The notes below the pieces were generated by a model, which had not been told where the DNA came from, made no database searches, and saw only the letters and a list, made by a program, of their open reading frames with translations. The translations under genes were made by a program, and so were the position numbers. From the NCBI GenBank assembly GCA_964498395.1, contig CAZCHE010000004.1, positions 372,001-436,000 of the forward strand: DNA of 64,000 bases. Direction: 5' to 3'. Positions 50,490 to 58,716 of the stretch are shown piece after piece. Within the stretch, counting starts at the first letter, position 1. The number at the start of each line of letters is the position of its first letter. The DNA comes from Parapedobacter sp964498395 (GTDB lineage: Bacteria > Bacteroidota > Bacteroidia > Sphingobacteriales > Sphingobacteriaceae).

Positions 50490-51677
50490 TTAATAAACAA
50501 CGTTTTTGGTATTTTCGATAAACCAGGCATAAAAAGCGGGAAAGGCTTCGCGCCAGTACAACGCTCCGTGCCTGCCGTCTTCGCGTGCCGCCAACTCGAT
50601 TTCGGGGTTAGCAGCTTGGCGGAGCAGGCCAATGGCCCGTTGTACATCATCGTGCATGTGCACGAATGTGTTGTCAGGCTTACGGCGATTTTCGCTCATG
50701 CCGGCATAGAAATAATACCGTTGGGTATGGATGTTTGCTATGTTTGTCAGTGAAGTCAGTTCATTTTCGATGTTGCCAAAATCCAGCCAGATGGAAGGGG
50801 AGAAGACCCCAAGCGTACCGAATACATCAGGGTAGGCCAGCCCCCCGTACAGTGTAATCAGTCCACCCATGGAGCTGCCTGCCAGTCCGGTGTTGGCTTT
50901 GTCAGGCAGTGTACGGTAATGGGTATCAATATAAGGTTTCAGCGTCTCCGCAATGAATGCGAGATAGCGAGGCCCTTCTATTTCGGGATTCTGTTCATTT
51001 GGCCGGAAATAATATTCAGGCAGGCGGTCTTTGTAATCTGTTTGGTGGTTAATGGCCACGACGATGCATTTGTCTGTTGCGGCATCGATCACCTCGTCAA
51101 CCCCCCATTCGATGGGACCGATGCGTCCTTGCGAGGTCGCCTCGTCAAACACGTGCTGCCCATCCTGCATATAGAGTACGGGATAACGCTTGCCTGATGT
51201 CTGATAATCTTCGGGCAGGTAGATCCAGATTCGGCGGTGCCGATCCAATTGGGGCATGTAGAATGCCGAATCGAGCAAATGCACGTTGGGCGAGGCGGTA
51301 GATTCGGGGAAGTCATCGCGCCAACCGTGGATTTCGCATGCGATGCTGGTATCGCGATCGAGCGTGGCGAGGCGTGGGCCGACCAGCCGCCCTTCGGCCG
51401 TGCATTCAGAAGTTTTCCAGTCACCCCGGGTAAACTTGAACTCCAGTCGGTCACTAGGCACATCCTGCAGCAGTACGCTGATGCCATAGGAACCGTCAGC
51501 CTGCCGCTGCAACTGCATGGATTCATCTGCCGGGTTCCACATGTTGAAGTTTCCCGTGATATAGATGGGATCCGCAGGATGTGTGTCAGGTATTCCCGTT
51601 ACCGTTACGGTGAGGGTATGTTGCCCACTTGCGTAAAGTGCAGTCATGAAAGAAACGACGGTCAACAGCATGCGCAT
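50490..51677 (-). CDS. Exported esterase, probable siderophore esterase (Fes/IroE-like)
   Basis: ATG 51677 (MRMLLTVVSFMTALYASGQ) opens a signal peptide and lies 7 bp after the lipoprotein stop; the longer frame overlaps that gene. About 90 residues form a starch-binding-like beta domain (GNFNMWNPADESMQ; LEFKFTRGDWKTSE). An alpha/beta-hydrolase esterase domain follows with nucleophile Ser in GSSMGG and His in DGRHGALYW. This two-domain plan is that of enterochelin-esterase-type enzymes. In a locus with TonB receptor and ABC transporter it would cleave a ferric siderophore backbone in the periplasm to free iron. The substrate is inferred. Confidence 0.85.
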   Translation of the reverse strand: MRMLLTVVSFMTALYASGQHTLTVTVTGIPDTHPADPIYITGNFNMWNPADESMQLQRQADGSYGISVLLQDVPSDRLEFKFTRGDWKTSECTAEGRLVGPRLATLDRDTSIACEIHGWRDDFPESTASPNVHLLDSAFYMPQLDRHRRIWIYLPEDYQTSGKRYPVLYMQDGQHVFDEATSQGRIGPIEWGVDEVIDAATDKCIVVAINHQTDYKDRLPEYYFRPNEQNPEIEGPRYLAFIAETLKPYIDTHYRTLPDKANTGLAGSSMGGLITLYGGLAYPDVFGTLGVFSPSIWLDFGNIENELTSLTNIANIHTQRYYFYAGMSENRRKPDNTFVHMHDDVQRAIGLLRQAANPEIELAAREDGRHGALYWREAFPAFYAWFIENTKNVVY

Positions 51678-51684
51678 GGCTTTC

Positions 51685-52953
51685 CTATTGGCTAACTTTG
51701 ATTTTCGCGAACCCGGTAACGGCATTCCCATTAACTTGGAAACTTGGTGCTGCCGAATTCCAGTCATTGCTCAGTTCGTAGTATCCGTTAAACGTATCAT
51801 TGTTTATGCGGATAAGTATCTTTCCGTCTACTTCAACTGTTCCGAGGGACGCACCCGTATTTCTGGAAAGCGGTAGGTTCGCAATTTTCCTTGGTTGTGT
51901 AGGTTGGGTGATGTCAAAAATATAGAATTCCCAGATTTCTCCAGTATTGATATTACCTGCGGGAGGGGGGCCACCAACTAGTGCGGTATTTGGAATGGTA
52001 GTGATGATCCGTCCGTTTTTGACAAAGATTGTTGTGAATTTACCGATACCGTTGTTTACAGCATCCATATCGATCTCCCAGTTCCGGTCAATATCGTGCT
52101 GACCCACTTTAATCCGCAGGATTTTGGAATCCTTGCCGGCAGCAGATTGACCCTGTGTAAGAAAGTAAAGATCACCATTGTCATCGAAATCATACATCTG
52201 ATTGTCTACGAAGTAAGCGATATTCGCGGTTCCTTCATAGGAGATGATGTTTTCCAATGCAAGCGTGTTTAAGTCGATCACGGCGATAAATATCGCATTG
52301 AAAAAATCCTGGAATACACCGATGGTATTGTTTGCAGTACCTTTGCTGTAGTTGACATTGGCATATAACTTTCCGTCTTTTATGGCTAGGAAATGCCTGC
52401 CAATGCTGGTATTCGTAATTCCAGCTTCAGATCTGGTGATCTGGTCTTCATAGGACGGTGTCTCGCCAATACGCTCCATTGTAGCCGGATTGAAGATCTG
52501 TAGTTTGTAAGGATCCCCGCTGTCGAAGTAAAAGCCCTTGGTTTCATTTTGGATGACGAAATTGCCCGAGCCAGCGGGAATCGTTTGATCCACCGCGATG
52601 TACTTATCTGAAGTAATCGAGGTGCTCGTAACTTTCATGCGCTCCAATGTTCGGCTTCCGTCCGCCGATAAAAACATCTTGAAGATTTGGTCGTTGTAGA
52701 TTCGCCAACCGCCCATTCCCCTGCCATTCAATGTCCGGCTTCCTTCGGGGGTAGCACTTACTGTTCCCGTAGGATACTCGTCATAGAACGTCATCGCACC
52801 GGGAGGAATATTGGTGGTATGGTCACCCGTCATCAATACATATTTGTATTGACCACCATTTATCGGTTCGGGATCATCGTTATTACAGGATAACACTAAT
52901 CCTGACATTGCTAATACCAACAAAAGAGGTGATTTGATAATGTTTATTTTCAT
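51685..52953 (-). CDS. DUF4374 surface lipoprotein, XusB-like
   Basis: The 422-residue protein has a lipoprotein signal (AMSGLVLSC) followed by NNDDPEP, an acidic export-type linker, suggesting a surface location. The body is a DUF4374 beta-propeller (TTNIPPGAMTFYDEYPTGTV; GRGMGGWRIYNDQIFKMF). DUF4374 lipoproteins next to TonB receptors in Bacteroides (XusB) bind foreign siderophores. Here it lies 11 bp after the receptor and 7 bp before the esterase, so it probably captures the ferric siderophore for the receptor. Confidence 0.85.
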   Translation of the reverse strand: MKINIIKSPLLLVLAMSGLVLSCNNDDPEPINGGQYKYVLMTGDHTTNIPPGAMTFYDEYPTGTVSATPEGSRTLNGRGMGGWRIYNDQIFKMFLSADGSRTLERMKVTSTSITSDKYIAVDQTIPAGSGNFVIQNETKGFYFDSGDPYKLQIFNPATMERIGETPSYEDQITRSEAGITNTSIGRHFLAIKDGKLYANVNYSKGTANNTIGVFQDFFNAIFIAVIDLNTLALENIISYEGTANIAYFVDNQMYDFDDNGDLYFLTQGQSAAGKDSKILRIKVGQHDIDRNWEIDMDAVNNGIGKFTTIFVKNGRIITTIPNTALVGGPPPAGNINTGEIWEFYIFDITQPTQPRKIANLPLSRNTGASLGTVEVDGKILIRINNDTFNGYYELSNDWNSAAPSFQVNGNAVTGFAKIKVSQ

Positions 52954-52964
52954 GTTTATATTAT

Positions 52965-55364
52965 TTATAATAGATTGTAATTTACGCGTAAATGAAAACT
53001 TCTTCCCGCACGTTGTACACGGAAATTGTCGTATAAATCTTTGTCTAAGATGTTCTTGACCTCTAATCCGAATGAAATTTTCGGCAAGATATAGCTCGCT
53101 CCCACTGATAAAAAGTGTTGGGTAGGAATGACCAATAGCGAGTTAATATTCGCCGTACCAAACAAACCTTTCGCTTCGACATCCTTAGAGATGGGTTCCA
53201 AATAAAATTCTTTAATGTAATTATAGAATCCATGCACTTTTAGGGTCGACGAGCGATTGAATACACCATTCCTGGTATAGGTGAAACCTGTATTGCCAAA
53301 CATGTAAGGTGTATTTCTTAGTCGGGAATTGTTCTTCCAAGCATCTGTTCCACTAAGTTTGTATAACCTGATTTCATGCCAGGAAGCGTTTGCCGACAGA
53401 AGCAATGAATTGAATAGCCTAACACTTCCATCTACTTCCACGCCGAATCCTTTTACGTTTTGTTGGTTCTCGTAGCGTGCGTAAGGTGAAATAATAGGTA
53501 CCAATAGCAGCATGTCGTTTGTGATGCGGTAAAAGGTGTTGGCTTCCACATTGAAACGCTGGGCTTGCTCGAATCGATAACCTAGGTTGATGTTTATGCT
53601 TTTCTCCGGCTTGAGCTGGAAATTTTGGACAATGAACACGCCGTTGCCGAATAATTCATCGAAATCGGGCAATCGATAGGCGTATTCTGCTGATAAGCGG
53701 AACATGCTCCTGTCGTTGAGTTGATATTTGAGCACATCGGCAATTCCATAATAGGAACCACTTACGGATTTGTTATCGGTCAGGTCCACGCCTCGACCGT
53801 TATACGTTTCAAATCCTTCAGCATCGTATCGGTAATACTTGGTGATGATTTGATGTTCCAGTTTCCGGTCAAGGAATATCGATTTCAATCCGATTGAACC
53901 AGCCAATTTCGAATAGGTAGATGGCAGTGTAAGCACATCGATATCGGTATCATTGAGACGAGGCCCCAGTGGATCCCGGCCTTCCCTGTCAGATGAGGTA
54001 TAGACAGCGTTTGCCTCTAATTGGTGGTGTTCGGCTAGCGCGTAGGTCAAGTTCGACCGAGAAGTGAATATCCGGGTGTTTAATCGGCTCAGCGATTGTG
54101 CGCGGCTCTCGCCGACGGTGTTTGTTTTCGGTATGAAATTGCCGTACCAATCATATCCACCGTTACGTAAGGAATCCGTACGGCGGTTGATAACCGTGTT
54201 GTATACGAGAAATTGATCAAACTTCAACTTACCCCAAGTTTTTTTATACCTAATGGATGGGATGAAGGTGTGTTGTCCGGCTGTCATCGCCCCATAAGAC
54301 TCGTTCATAAGGGTGGGGTGTTGAATATCCCGATCCATGTCGAAGTAACTCAACTCCACTTTCAATTCATCTGCCCAACGTCGGTTTGTTAGTCCACCAA
54401 ACACTTGTACGAAGCGCGATGTAAAAGCATTATGGAATAATGGCAGTCGGCGTTCCGTTTGGTTTCTGGTATCAGGATCTGTGACCATAACCCTGGCCGT
54501 GTAATCATTGTCGGAATGGTTGTAATAGGCATCGATACCGGCGTAGGCCTTATTTGACCGGTTATTACGATAAATGTTGAGATTTACGCGATGTGTATTG
54601 AATGACGCAAATTCATAGCCTATGCTAGCGTAATTTGCGGCTTGTGTCCTGGTAACCAAGTCGACCGCACCACCGAGTGCATCGGCTCCTAAGTGCGTGG
54701 GTAATACGCCTTTGTAAATTTCGACACGTTCCAGCATATTGATAGGCAAGCTGCTAATAGAAAACGACTCACCAAGATAATCCATGGGGATGCCATCTTT
54801 GAAATATCGAATAGATTTGCCCTGAAAACCACTTAGGGAAATGTCAGCAGTAGCACCCAATCCCCCCGTTTGGCGAATCCTGACGCCTGAAGACCTATTC
54901 ATCAGCTCGGCTAGCGTAGTAGGTTGCTCAGCCACGGCTCGGGTATCAACTACGACAGCCCGTATGGCCTGTTCGCGTACCTGCTGCGTCGCTGTTTTAC
55001 CGATTACGGTTACGTCTTCCAGCGTAGTGGTGGTGGGCAGTAGGGTAATGGCTACATCCAGTTGCTGTGCAGCAGAAAGGTTGATTTCCTGTATATAAGG
55101 CTCATATCCAATATAAGAGGTGCGTAGGGTATAGGAACCAGCAGCAAGGCCTGCAAATGAGAAATAACCTTTGCTGTTGGAAATTCTCGGTGAGCTGGTG
55201 TTAGCTAAATGAACGGAAACCCCTTCGAGGGCATTGCCATCCATATCTGTAATTGTTCCCGTTATGACTGCGCTATTGGTCGTTTGTGCAAAACCAATGT
55301 GGGCAATGAAAAGGAAAAATAGGGTGAATATATATTGTTGCGCAATGCGTATTTCTCTAGCCAC
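52965..55364 (-). CDS. TonB-dependent siderophore receptor, XusA-like
   Basis: The 799-residue protein has a signal peptide (FLFIAHIGFAQ), an N-terminal CarboxypepD_reg domain (TGTITDMDGNALEGVSVHLA), a plug domain (LEDVTVIGKT; PTTLAELMNRSSGVRI; IEIYKGVLPTHLGADALGGA, i.e. the ferric-receptor plug signature) and a 22-strand barrel ending in a terminal Leu (RVNYNLL). It moves the ferric complex across the outer membrane using TonB energy. As first gene of the iron locus it is followed directly by the DUF4374 lipoprotein. A 12-bp perfect palindrome lies 38-49 bp upstream. Confidence 0.93.
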   Translation of the reverse strand: MAREIRIAQQYIFTLFFLFIAHIGFAQTTNSAVITGTITDMDGNALEGVSVHLANTSSPRISNSKGYFSFAGLAAGSYTLRTSYIGYEPYIQEINLSAAQQLDVAITLLPTTTTLEDVTVIGKTATQQVREQAIRAVVVDTRAVAEQPTTLAELMNRSSGVRIRQTGGLGATADISLSGFQGKSIRYFKDGIPMDYLGESFSISSLPINMLERVEIYKGVLPTHLGADALGGAVDLVTRTQAANYASIGYEFASFNTHRVNLNIYRNNRSNKAYAGIDAYYNHSDNDYTARVMVTDPDTRNQTERRLPLFHNAFTSRFVQVFGGLTNRRWADELKVELSYFDMDRDIQHPTLMNESYGAMTAGQHTFIPSIRYKKTWGKLKFDQFLVYNTVINRRTDSLRNGGYDWYGNFIPKTNTVGESRAQSLSRLNTRIFTSRSNLTYALAEHHQLEANAVYTSSDREGRDPLGPRLNDTDIDVLTLPSTYSKLAGSIGLKSIFLDRKLEHQIITKYYRYDAEGFETYNGRGVDLTDNKSVSGSYYGIADVLKYQLNDRSMFRLSAEYAYRLPDFDELFGNGVFIVQNFQLKPEKSININLGYRFEQAQRFNVEANTFYRITNDMLLLVPIISPYARYENQQNVKGFGVEVDGSVRLFNSLLLSANASWHEIRLYKLSGTDAWKNNSRLRNTPYMFGNTGFTYTRNGVFNRSSTLKVHGFYNYIKEFYLEPISKDVEAKGLFGTANINSLLVIPTQHFLSVGASYILPKISFGLEVKNILDKDLYDNFRVQRAGRSFHLRVNYNLL

Positions 55365-55401
55365 TATACACGATTTGGAAAATCGCTGCTAATTTAGATT
55401 A

Positions 55402-55413
55402 ATTATTAATAAT
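55402..55413. promoter_or_regulatory. AT-rich palindrome upstream of the receptor gene
   Basis: ATTATTAATAAT is a perfect 12-bp palindrome in the 106-bp gap before the receptor, inside an AT-rich block. It could be the operator of an iron regulator such as Fur, but it is not a good match to the known Fur box, and such strings arise easily in AT-rich DNA. Confidence 0.25.
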
Positions 55414-55470
55414 AAACAAGGTGTTTTCGCGTTTGGGTGTAAAATTTACGATATAGGGGCGTTTTTGGGT

Positions 55471-56232
55471 TTAGTTATCCCTCGAAGGCACCTTGATTTC
55501 TGACCGTTGTTTCGGGGTTAGTTTATTGAACTTGGCATAGGTGTCCATGATATAGAGGCGAAGATCATCGTCGCTTGCTGTGGAGATAAAGTCAAGCGAT
55601 GGGCGATATTTGGTCATGTATAATTCCAAGTCATTGTCGCTTAATGGGGTAACGGCCGTAATGGCTTCAGGAGTGAAGCGGGCATCGATTTTTCGTCGTT
55701 CCTGTTCGGCAATCAACAGCTTATAACGTTGGCGAGCCTGTTTCCCTTCTTGCCCGAGCCATCGAGAGGGGGAGATGCGCAATCCACCGCGATGTTGGGA
55801 GGCTTCGGCAACCTGCCCTTCGCGTTGTGCTCGTTCGATCTCCGTGGCTAGACGGCTATCGGTCATTGCTTGTATTTGCACCTCATCGATCTGAATGGTA
55901 CTGCCATCGGGGGTCAGGTATACGCGCTTTACGTCAAATTCAATGACAAACAAGGTATCTGTCCGATATCCCGGATATTCGAAACGCAATTGCTCGTTTT
56001 CCCTCACCGCAATGCTGAATCCGCCGTCCTGCCGGCTTTCTATGGTGGCACCGGTATTCAGGTTTTTGATTTCCACGTACTGCAGCGGTTCGCCGCTGCC
56101 AAGTTCAAGTACAAATCCGTTCAGTACGGTATCTTGGGCATTGGCAGGATGACTTAATAGCAATGCCATGGTAACGATATGGAATACCATTGCATAAGCA
56201 GTGACACGTATTTTTCGCAGCGGATGATGCAT
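55471..56232 (-). CDS. Exported CarboxypepD_reg-like domain protein
   Basis: The 253-residue product has a signal peptide (TMALLLSHPANAQ) and a carboxypeptidase-regulatory-like beta-sandwich (NGFVLELGSGEPLQYVEIKN; DGGFSIAVRENEQLRFEYPG). Its second half is a charged helical region (ATEIERAQREGQVAEASQHR) of no known family. It probably resides in the periplasm. It lies 93 bp after the M1 peptidase gene in the same direction. Function unknown. Confidence 0.65.
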   Translation of the reverse strand: MHHPLRKIRVTAYAMVFHIVTMALLLSHPANAQDTVLNGFVLELGSGEPLQYVEIKNLNTGATIESRQDGGFSIAVRENEQLRFEYPGYRTDTLFVIEFDVKRVYLTPDGSTIQIDEVQIQAMTDSRLATEIERAQREGQVAEASQHRGGLRISPSRWLGQEGKQARQRYKLLIAEQERRKIDARFTPEAITAVTPLSDNDLELYMTKYRPSLDFISTASDDDLRLYIMDTYAKFNKLTPKQRSEIKVPSRDN

Positions 56233-56325
56233 GTTATTAGAGAACGATTTTTTGTACGTAATTGTTTTGTTAGGGCACTACTCAAATCGATAAACGAGAT
56301 AAGGTAGTGCCCATAATGAGGAAAG

Positions 56326-58290
56326 TTAATGTGCTTCCCAACGATTGTTATCAGGATTATGATCCGGATATACTTTATCAGGGTCAAGTTGCACGGCGAC
56401 GACCTCTTCAATAGATGGGTACCTGAATGTCCACGAAGCGTTGCGTTCCCATATTTCAACCGGGAGTTTTACGCGATGGGTGTCGCCACCTTTTGTGGTG
56501 ATATCCACGACCACTGGCATCGGCAGTTTTTCAAGGTTGTCAATCGTAATCAGCACACCTTGGGTCGGGTCGTCATTTTGATAAGCAACGTTACTGATGG
56601 CTTGATCCAACCGCCAGTTATACTTAAACCATCCACGCCAAAACCAATTGAGGTTTTCACCGGCTACGTTTTCGATAGTCCGGAAGAAATCATCGGGCGT
56701 GGGATGTTTATACGCCCAATCGTGTAGATATGTTTTAAATGCACGATCGAAGCGTTCAGGGCCGAGTATTTCATTGCGGAGCAAGGTTAGGCCAAACCCG
56801 GGTTTGAAGTAAGCCAATATACCGATATTGCGTTCTTGCATGTTCTGTGGAGTGCTCATGACCGGTTCGAGATCGGGGCGCGTCAGGGCTTGGGCCATGC
56901 GGTTCGCATCCCCGGCTGGGCGATAGTACTCCCCATTGTTAAAGGCTTCCGTAGACAAGGAATTGATAAACGTATTAAACCCTTCATCCATCCACGCATG
57001 CAACCGTTCGTTGCTTCCGACGATCATCGGGAACCAAATATGCCCGAATTCGTGGTCGGTTACCCCCCACAAGCTGGCTCCCTTGGCCTTGAATCCACAA
57101 AAAACAATGGCAGGATATTCCATCCCACCGACATTGGCGGCTACGTTGACCGCTACGGGGTATGGGTATTCCATCAGTGCGTTGGAATAAAATTCGATCG
57201 AGGCTTTGGTGTATTCCGTAGAGCGTTCCCATCCGTTGTTGCCATCGCTTTCTGCCGGATACGCGGATAATGCCAACGAGGGTTTACCACTGGGCAAGTT
57301 GATTTTGGCGGCATCAACGATAAATGCAGGAGAGGAGGCCCAAGCGACATCGTGGGCTTTTTCCAGTTTGAATTTCCACGTCAACTCCTTTTTACCCTGT
57401 GGACGGGAGTTGGGTTGGGTGACTTCCTCGGCAGAACGGATTAGCACGGTTTCATCACTTTTCTTGGCTTGCTCAAGACGCTTTACCTGTTCGGCGGTGT
57501 ACACTTCACTGGGATTAAGTAGTTCGCCACCAAATACCACAATATGGTTTGCAGGGGCGGTGATGTCCACCTCGTAATCACCAAATTCGAGGTAGAACTC
57601 ACCGGGGCCGGTGTAGGGCTGTACATTCCACCCCAGGATATCATCATATACGGCTACCCTTGGGAACCATTGCGCAATGGCGAAGATCTTTCCGTTTTGG
57701 GTTTCCAGAATACCGGTGCGATCAGCTCCGTAGGAGGGTACGATATACGCGTAATCGATGTTGATGGTGGTCTTACCGCCATTCGGTTTCAATGGTTCAG
57801 GCAGAAAGACCTGCATACGCGTATCGGTAGTGAGGTGTTCGGCGTCTTTGCCGTTTCCGAGTTTGACGGATTTGATGTCGTAGCCACCATCGAAATCGGA
57901 CGATGCGTCACCATACCGGCTTTGGGTGAGCGGTACGATCTGTTGTCCCCGACCTTGTTTGGAAAACATGTTTTGATCCAGTTGTAGCCAGATGAAATCC
58001 AAGGCATCAGGGCTGTTGTTGGTATACTCGATTGCAATGCTAGCCGTGATTTCGTGTGTCTCGTCATTTAGCGTCGCCGATATTTTGTAATCCACCGCGT
58101 TTTGCCAGTATTTTGGCCCGGGTTTTCCGCTTGCTGAGCGGTATTCATTGCCGTTATTCGTGTAAAAAAATGGGTTGAACGCTTCTTTATAATCATATTT
58201 GCTCGCTGTTGCCTGAGACCAGGCGTGTGATGGAACAATGCTGATCAAAAAAGCCGCACCGATGACTCCAAGTAAAATCGATTTCTTCAT
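56326..58290 (-). CDS. M1-family zinc metallopeptidase
   Basis: The 654-residue product has a signal peptide ending SHAWSQA and the M1 domain: VGGMEYPAIVF (GAMEN-type exopeptidase motif), HEFGHIWFP and WMDEGFNTFINS, giving the zinc ligands His, His and a Glu 18 residues on. M1 enzymes remove N-terminal amino acids or, in related forms, act as scaffold-like peptidases. Export to the periplasm is expected. It follows the ArsC-like gene by 7 bp, so the two share a transcript. Confidence 0.93.
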   Translation of the reverse strand: MKKSILLGVIGAAFLISIVPSHAWSQATASKYDYKEAFNPFFYTNNGNEYRSASGKPGPKYWQNAVDYKISATLNDETHEITASIAIEYTNNSPDALDFIWLQLDQNMFSKQGRGQQIVPLTQSRYGDASSDFDGGYDIKSVKLGNGKDAEHLTTDTRMQVFLPEPLKPNGGKTTINIDYAYIVPSYGADRTGILETQNGKIFAIAQWFPRVAVYDDILGWNVQPYTGPGEFYLEFGDYEVDITAPANHIVVFGGELLNPSEVYTAEQVKRLEQAKKSDETVLIRSAEEVTQPNSRPQGKKELTWKFKLEKAHDVAWASSPAFIVDAAKINLPSGKPSLALSAYPAESDGNNGWERSTEYTKASIEFYSNALMEYPYPVAVNVAANVGGMEYPAIVFCGFKAKGASLWGVTDHEFGHIWFPMIVGSNERLHAWMDEGFNTFINSLSTEAFNNGEYYRPAGDANRMAQALTRPDLEPVMSTPQNMQERNIGILAYFKPGFGLTLLRNEILGPERFDRAFKTYLHDWAYKHPTPDDFFRTIENVAGENLNWFWRGWFKYNWRLDQAISNVAYQNDDPTQGVLITIDNLEKLPMPVVVDITTKGGDTHRVKLPVEIWERNASWTFRYPSIEEVVAVQLDPDKVYPDHNPDNNRWEAH

Positions 58291-58297
58291 ACGTTGT

Positions 58298-58642
58298 TTA
58301 TTTTAATTTTGATGCATATTCCGATTCGTCAAACCCCAAGATGATCCCTTTTGGGCTTTCAATTACGGGTCGCTTGATCACGCTTGTCCTTTCTTGCATC
58401 AGTTTGTTTGCGGAGGTAGCGTCTACGACTTCCCGTTGTTCGTCTGCCGAAAGTTGGCGCCAGGTGGTACCACGTTTATTGACCAGCGGTTCCCATCCGA
58501 GTTCTCGTTCCCAGGTGCGTAATTTGTCTTCAGACACCCCTTCTTTCTTGAAATCGTGGAATGTAAAAGGGATACCGTTATCCTCCAGCCAAGTCAGTGC
58601 TTTTTTAACTGTATTGCAATTCTTAATTCCGTAAACGTGCAT
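58298..58642 (-). CDS. ArsC/Spx-family reductase
   Basis: The 114-residue protein has the thioredoxin-like ArsC fold with one N-terminal Cys in GIKNCNTVKK; the rest (KKEGVSEDKLRTWERELGWE, NKRGTTWRQL, VIKRPVIESPKGIILGFDE) is typical of the YffB subfamily. Lacking a second visible Cys near the first, it is unlikely to be a full arsenate reductase and more likely to act as a glutathione- or thioredoxin-linked thiol reductase, like YffB. It heads a two-gene operon with the M1 peptidase. Confidence 0.85.
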   Translation of the reverse strand: MHVYGIKNCNTVKKALTWLEDNGIPFTFHDFKKEGVSEDKLRTWERELGWEPLVNKRGTTWRQLSADEQREVVDATSANKLMQERTSVIKRPVIESPKGIILGFDESEYASKLK

Positions 58643-58716
58643 ATCTTCTCGTATTTATGCTAGCAAACTTAAAATTAAAAATCAGAATTCCTGAAAACAA
58701 TTTGTAAAGGGGATGC

